Assembly: GCF_036320965.1 (NCBI RefSeq)
Contig: NC_092234.1
Location: forward strand, 40,745,505 to 40,809,504
DNA: 64,000 nt
DNA from: Panulirus ornatus
Taxonomy: Eukaryota > Arthropoda > Malacostraca > Decapoda > Palinuridae
Direction: 5' to 3'
Positions 59,748 to 64,000 of this stretch are shown piece by piece. A model generated the notes under the pieces. It was not told the DNA's origin. It did not search any database and saw only the letters and a program-made list of their open reading frames with translations. Each line of letters opens with the position of its first letter. Within the stretch, counting starts at the first letter, position 1. Made by a program: the position numbers and the translations under genes.

Positions 59748-61628
59748 ATGGGAAACAGAAGAAGGAGTTACGCGGGGAGTGCTCATCCTCCTCGAAGGCT
59801 CAGAGTGGGGTGCCTAAATGTGTGTGGATGTAACCAAGATGTGAAAAAAGGAGAGATAGGTAGTATGTTTGAGGAAAGGAACCTGGATGTTTTGGCTCTG
59901 AGTGCAACGAAGCTCAAGGGTAAAGGGGAAGAGTGGTTTGGGAATGTCTGGGGAGTAAAGTCAGGGGTTAGTGAGAGGACAAGAGCAAGGGAAGGAGTAG
60001 CAATACTCCTGAAACAGGAGTTGTGGGAGTATGTGATAGAGTGTAAGAAAGTAAATTCTCGATTAATATGGGTAAAACTGAAAGTTGATGGAGAGAGGTG
60101 GGTGATTATTGGTGCTTATGCACCTGGGCATGAGAAGAAAGATCAAGAGAGGCAAGTGTTTTGGGAGCAGCTGAATGAGTGTGTTAGCGGTTTTGATGCA
60201 CGAGACCGGGTTATAGTGATGGGTGATTTGAATGCAAAGGTGAGTAATGTGGCAGTTGAGGGAATAATTGGTATACATGGGGTGTTCAGTGTTGTAAATG
60301 GAAATGGTGAAGAGCTTGTAGATTTATGTGCTGAAAAAGGACTGATGATTGGGAATACCTGGTTTAAAAAGCGAGATATACATAAGTATACTTATGTAAG
60401 TAGGAGAGATGGCCAGAGATTATTGGATTACATGTTAATTGACAGGCGTGCGAAAGAGAGACTTTTGGATGTTATTGTGCTGAGAGGTGCAACTGGAGGG
60501 ATGTCTGATCATTATCTTGTGGAGGCTAAGGTGAAGATTTGTATGGGTTTTCAGAAAAGAAGAGTGAATGTTGGGGTGAAGAGGGTGGTGAGAGTAAGTG
60601 AGCTTGAGAAGGAGACCTGTGTGAGGAAGTACCAGGAGAGACTGAGTACAGAATGGAAAAAGGTGAGAACAATGGAAGTAAGGGGAGTGGGGGAGGAATG
60701 GGATGTATTTAGGGAATCAGTGATGGATTGCGCAAAAGATGCTTGTGGCATGAGAAGAGTGGGAGGTGGGTTGATTAGAAAGGGTAGTGAGTGGTGGGAT
60801 GAAGAAGTAAGAGTATTAGTGAAAGAGAAGAGAGAGGCATTTGGACGATTTTTGCAGGGAAAAAATGAAATTGAGTGGGAGATGTATAAAAGAAAGAGAC
60901 AGGAGGTCAAGAGAAAGGTGCAAGAGGTGAAAAAAAGGGCAAATGAGAGTTGGGGTGAGAGAGTATCATTAAATTTTAGGGAGAATAAAAAGATGTTCTG
61001 GAAGGAGGTAAATAAAGTGCATAAGACAAGGGAGCAAATGGGAACTTCAGTGAAGGGCGCAAATGGGGAGGTGATAACAAGTAGTGGTGATGTGAGAAGG
61101 AGATGGAGTGAGTATTTTGAAGGTTTGTTGAATGTGTTTGATGATAGAGTGGCAGATATAGGGTGTTTTGGTCAAGGTGGTGTGCAAAGTGAGAGGGTTA
61201 GGGAAAATGATTTGGTAAACAGAGAAGAGGTAGTGAAAGCTTTGCGGAAGATGAAAGCCGGCAAGGCAGCAGGTTTGGATGGTATTGCAGTGGAATTTAT
61301 TAAAAAAGGGGGTGACTGTATTGTTGACTGGTTGGTAAGGTTATTTAATGTATGTATGACTCATGGTGAGGTGCCTGAGGATTGGCGGAATGCGTGCATA
61401 GTGCCATTGTACAAAGGCAAAGGGGATAAGAGTGAGTGCTCAAATTACAGTGGTATAAGTTTGTTGAGTATTCCTGGTAAATTATATGGGAGGGTATGGA
61501 TTGAGAGGGTGAAGGCATGTACAGAGCATCAGATTGGGGAAGAGCAGTGTGGTTTCAGAAGTGGTAGAGGATGTGTGGATCAGGTGTTTGCTTTGAAGAA
61601 TGTATGTGAGAAATACTTAGAAAAGTAA
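59748..61628 (+). CDS. RTE-A endonuclease and RT N-terminal half (copy x)
   Basis: 626 codons from the native start, MGNRRRSYAGSAHPPRRLRV. Endonuclease: CLNVCGCNQDVKKGEIGSMF, LDVLALSATKLKG (A where other copies have E in SETK, so the catalytic glutamate is replaced), GVAILLKQE, WVIIGAYAPG, VIVMGDLNAKVSN, FKKRDIHKYTYVSRRDG, SDHYLVEAKV (to about residue 255). Then the linker to about 450, then RT: KAAGLDGIAVEFIKKGGD, GKGDKSECSNYSGISLLS, FRSGRGCVDQVFALKNV, ending KYLEK at a TAA that replaces a glutamine codon (CAA to TAA). The start is chosen because the ATG matches copies p and w and the N-terminus is basic as in the family. Confidence 0.88.
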   Translation: MGNRRRSYAGSAHPPRRLRVGCLNVCGCNQDVKKGEIGSMFEERNLDVLALSATKLKGKGEEWFGNVWGVKSGVSERTRAREGVAILLKQELWEYVIECKKVNSRLIWVKLKVDGERWVIIGAYAPGHEKKDQERQVFWEQLNECVSGFDARDRVIVMGDLNAKVSNVAVEGIIGIHGVFSVVNGNGEELVDLCAEKGLMIGNTWFKKRDIHKYTYVSRRDGQRLLDYMLIDRRAKERLLDVIVLRGATGGMSDHYLVEAKVKICMGFQKRRVNVGVKRVVRVSELEKETCVRKYQERLSTEWKKVRTMEVRGVGEEWDVFRESVMDCAKDACGMRRVGGGLIRKGSEWWDEEVRVLVKEKREAFGRFLQGKNEIEWEMYKRKRQEVKRKVQEVKKRANESWGERVSLNFRENKKMFWKEVNKVHKTREQMGTSVKGANGEVITSSGDVRRRWSEYFEGLLNVFDDRVADIGCFGQGGVQSERVRENDLVNREEVVKALRKMKAGKAAGLDGIAVEFIKKGGDCIVDWLVRLFNVCMTHGEVPEDWRNACIVPLYKGKGDKSECSNYSGISLLSIPGKLYGRVWIERVKACTEHQIGEEQCGFRSGRGCVDQVFALKNVCEKYLEK

Positions 61629-62741
61629 ATGGATTTGTATGTAGCATTTATGGATCTGGAGAAGGCATATGATAGAGTTGATAGAGATGCTCTGTGGAAG
61701 GTATTAAGAATATATGGTGTGGGAGGAAAGTTGTTAGAAGCAGTGAAAAGTTTTTATCGAGGATGTAAGGCATGTGTACGTGTAGGAAGAGAGGAAAGTG
61801 ATTGGTTCTCAGTGAATGTAGGTTTGCGGCAGGGGTGTGTGATGTCTCCATGGTTGTTTAATTTGTTTATGGATGGGGTTGTTAGGGAGGTAAATGCAAG
61901 AGTTTTGGAAAGAGGGGCAAGTATGAAGTCTGTTGGGGATGAGAGAGCTTGGGAAGTGAGTCAGTTGTTGTTCGCTGATGACACAGCGCTGGTGGCTGAT
62001 TCATGTGTGAAACTGCAGAAGCTGGTGACTGAGTTTGGTAAAGTGTGTGGAAGAAGAAAGTTAAGAGTAAATGTGAATAAGAGCAAGGTTATTAGGTACA
62101 GTAGGGTTGAGGGTCAAGTCAATTGGGAGGTGAGTTTGAATGGAGAAAAACTGGAGGAAGTGAAGTGTTTTAGATATCTGGGAGTGGATCTGGCAGTGGA
62201 TGGAACCATGGAAGCGGAAGTGGATCATAGGGTGGGGGAGGGGGCGAAAATTCTGGGGGCCTTGAAGAATGTGTGGAAGTCGAGAACATTATCTCGGAAA
62301 GCAAAAATGGGTATGTTTGAAGGAATAGTGGTTCCAACAATGTTGTATGGTTGCGAGGCGTGGGCTATGGATAGAGTTGTGCGCAGGAGGATGGATGTGC
62401 TGGAAATGAGATGTTTGAGGACAATGTGTGGTGTGAGGTGGTTTGATCGAGTGAGTAACGTAAGGGTAAGAGAGATGTGTGGAAATAAAAAGAGCGTGGT
62501 TGAGAGAGCAGAAGAGGGTGTTTTGAAGTGGTTTGGGCACATGGAGAGGATGAGTGAATAAAGATTGACCAAGAGAATATATGTGTTGGAGGTGGAGGGA
62601 ACAAGGAGAAGAGGGAGACCAAATTGGAGGTGGAAAGATGGAGTGAAAAAGATTTTTTGTGATCGGGGCCTGAACATGCAGGAGGGTGAAAGGAGGGCAA
62701 GGAATAGAGTGAATTGGAGCGATGTGGTATACCGGGGCTGA
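61629..62741 (+). pseudogene. RT C-terminal half and thumb of RTE-A copy x
   Basis: In the same frame after the TAA: MDLYVAFMDLEKAYDRVDRD, LRQGCVMSPWLFNLFMDGV, LLFADDTALVADSCVKL, KCFRYLGVDLAVDGTMEAEV, LYGCEAWAMDRVV, GVRWFDRVSNVRVREMCG and LKWFGHMERMSE, then a second stop (62559-62561), then KRIYVLEVEGTRRRGRPNWR-like sequence to VVYRG. All catalytic RT aspartates are retained. Only two codons would have to differ for a continuous 997-codon frame, which suggests recent insertion. Confidence 0.87.
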
Positions 62742-62932
62742 CGTGCTGTCAGTGGATTGAATCAAGGCATGTGAAGCGTCTGGGGTAAACCATGGAAAGC
62801 TGTGTAGGTATGTATATTTGCGTGTGTGGACGTATGTATATACATGTGTATGGGGGGGTTGGGCCATTTCTTTCGTCTGTTTCCTTGCGCTACCTCGCAA
62901 ACGCGGGAGACAGCGACAAAGTATAAAAAAAA

Positions 62933-62934
62933 AA

Positions 62935-63018
<84 letters not shown>
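62933..63018. repeat. A-run and (TA)n after copy x
   Basis: TA repeat of about 80 bp with one ATTTAT interruption near 62951. Confidence 0.94.
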
Positions 63019-63022
<4 letters not shown>

Positions 63023-63176
63023 AATGTAAGAAATAATTTAGAAAACTGAAACTTTTAGCTTGAAATGAAAAATGAATGTCACATAATGGTTCAACCTCTG
63101 GCTATGGAAAAGGGAAATGTATAACTTATTTGAACAACGTCAATAGTAGTTTCCATCAATTTAACAAATTATATAT
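63019..63176. other. Unassigned spacer
   Basis: Short AT-rich sequence not matching RTE-A; may be pre-insertion flanking DNA. It ends in a short TATATATATA stretch where copy y begins. Confidence 0.6.
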
Positions 63177-63657
63177 ATATAATTTGTTTATTGATGGGAT
63201 TGTTAGGGAGGTGAATGCAAGAGTTTTGGAAAGAGGGGCAAGTATGCAGTCTGTTGTGGATGAGAGAGCTCGGGAAGTGAGTCAGTTGTTGTTTGCTGCT
63301 GTTACAGCGCTGGTGGCTGATTCATGTGAGAAACTGCAGAAGCTGGTGACTAAGTTTGGTAAAGTGTGTGAAAGAAGAAAGTTAAGAGTAAATGTGAATA
63401 AGAGCAAGGTTATTAGGCACAGTAGGGTTGAGGGTCAAGTCAATTGGGAGGTAACTTTGAATGGAGAAAAACTGGAGGAAGTAAAGTGTTTTAGATATCT
63501 GGCAGCGGATGGAACCACGGAAGCAGAAGTGAATCATAGGGTGGGGGAGGGGGCGAAAATCCTGGGAGCCTTGAAGAATGTTTGGAAGTCGAGAACATTA
63601 TCTCGGAAAGCAAAAATGGGTATGTTTGAAGGAATAGTGGTTCCAACAATGTTGTAA
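63076..63657 (+). pseudogene. RT fragment of RTE-A copy y with dead active site
   Basis: A 193-codon frame, with the first 35 or so residues from non-element DNA, reads LFIDGIVREVNARVLERGAS, LLFAAVTALVADSCEKL, RRKLRVNVNKSKVIRHSR, WEVTLNGEKLEEVKCFRYLA and GALKNVWKSRTLSRKAKMGM, ending at PTML with TAA. Loss of FADD means no polymerase activity. Confidence 0.8.
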
Positions 63658-64000
63658 GGTTGCGAGGCGTGGGTTATGGATAGAGTTCTGCGCAGGAGGG
63701 TGGATGTGCTGGAAATGAGATGTTTGAGGACAATATATGGTGTGAGGTGGTTTGATCGAGTAAGTAACGTAAGGGTAAGAGAGATGTGTGGAAATAAAAA
63801 GAGTGTGGTTGAGAAAGCACAAGAGGGTGTTTTGAAATGGTTTGGGCACATGGAGAGAATGAGTGAGGAAAGATTGACCAAGAGGATATATGTGTCGGAG
63901 GTGGAGGGAACGAGGAGAAGTGGGAGACCAAATTGGAGGTGGAAAGATGGAGTGAAAAAGATTTTGAGTGATCGGGGACTGAACATGCAGGAGGGTGAAA
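63177..64000 (+). mobile_element. RTE-A copy y, continuing past the window edge
   Basis: It begins in the RT (NLFIDGIVREVNARVLERGA) directly after a TATATATA stretch and runs to the window end inside the C-terminal coding region (NMQEGE). The RT active-site box is LLFAAVTALVADS: the two catalytic aspartates of FADD are lost. A small in-frame deletion removes GVDL before AADGT, a TAA truncates PTML at 63655-63657, and the C-terminal domain continues after it. Confidence 0.87.

Larger units (their letters stand above)
59695..62932 (+). mobile_element. RTE-A copy x: full-length reference copy
   Basis: The most complete copy: a short GC-rich 5' leader (59709-59747, GGAGGGGAGGATTTCTGGCC), ATG at 59748, an ORF of 997 codons to the stop at 62739-62741, a short 3' UTR and the tail GACAAAGTATAAAAA. 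It is damaged only by two in-frame nonsense changes (61626-61628 and 62559-62561) and small in-frame differences. It lies head to head with copy w, whose 5' end is about 50 bp away. Confidence 0.93.

Noticed and set aside
3258..61851. A 67-codon antisense frame starting METSHTPA (with AN, VN or TN after it) seen opposite almost every RT copy
   Set aside because: It recurs only because it is the mirror frame of the conserved RT palm motif; there is no start context, domain or variation pattern suggesting selection on that frame.
4323..63036. Proteins made of IYIYIYIY repeats over the TA arrays on both strands
   Set aside because: Pure products of (TA)n translation; present in both strands and in multiple frames.
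3833..63986. Long antisense frames rich in P, S, T, H (for example MPSFHPPACSGPDHTK)
   Set aside because: Shadows of the RTE-A C-terminal domain, repeating in every copy in register with the sense frame.
1..64000. CRISPR array, bacterial operon, rRNA or tRNA genes
   Set aside because: No direct repeats with unique spacers of regular size, no Shine-Dalgarno-linked gene strings and no recognisable structural RNA genes; the window is clearly eukaryotic.

Overview
The window looks like non-coding DNA from a large, repeat-choked animal genome, most likely an arthropod and probably a decapod crustacean. Two things support this. First, one convincing host exon (minus strand, 15771-15931) reads as the cytoplasmic tail of arthropod Dscam. 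Second, the repeats are typical animal transposons: an RTE-type LINE, Penelope-like elements with a GIY-YIG endonuclease, pogo/Tigger and piggyBac DNA transposons, and Jockey-type LINE debris. The decapod assignment is inference. I see no bacterial operons, rRNA, tRNA or CRISPR. If the exon call is right, most of the window is intronic DNA of a Dscam gene read on the minus strand.

The dominant component is one LINE family, called RTE-A here. It has a single ORF of about 997 codons, with an APE-type endonuclease followed by a reverse transcriptase (RT), and an internally repetitive 3' UTR ending in a conserved tail. About twenty-five copies or fragments lie on both strands. The least damaged are copy x (59695-62932, nearly full length, two nonsense codons), copy g (20257-22574 minus, 5' truncated, no stop in its retained coding part), copy m (28083-31080, one nonsense codon) and copy v (53626-56362, one frameshift). 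Many copies abut runs of (TA)n.

Layout. 1-2109: no recognisable gene. 2110-7853: RTE-A copies a, b and c. 7854-12708: two Penelope-like elements head to head, one split by RTE-A copy d with a 12-bp target duplication. 12722-15640: RTE-A copy e, split by a Tigger element with TA duplications. 15641-17358: Dscam exon and intron. 17359-18332: a second Tigger-like element. 18651-20150: LINE gag remnant and an old RTE-A copy. 20178-24936: copy g nested in an older tail, a hairpin of two Penelope ends, and an RTE-A copy with an inverted 5' half and perfect target duplication. 24940-38048: a mostly head-to-tail run of RTE-A copies j to q joined by (TA)n. 38065-44640: SINE-like repeats, Jockey fragments, a second LINE family and older RTE-A pieces. 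44641-51640: mainly single-copy, AT-rich DNA with a piggyBac-like MITE and another Tigger. 51641-64000: RTE-A copies u to y, with v, w and x forming large inverted repeats.

Apart from the Dscam exon, the coding capacity seen is transposon-derived and mostly broken. The window is most informative for transposition mechanism (nesting, target duplications, 5' inversion, TA-repeat junctions, hammerhead-like motifs in Penelope ends). I did not find a convincing new host-encoded system.
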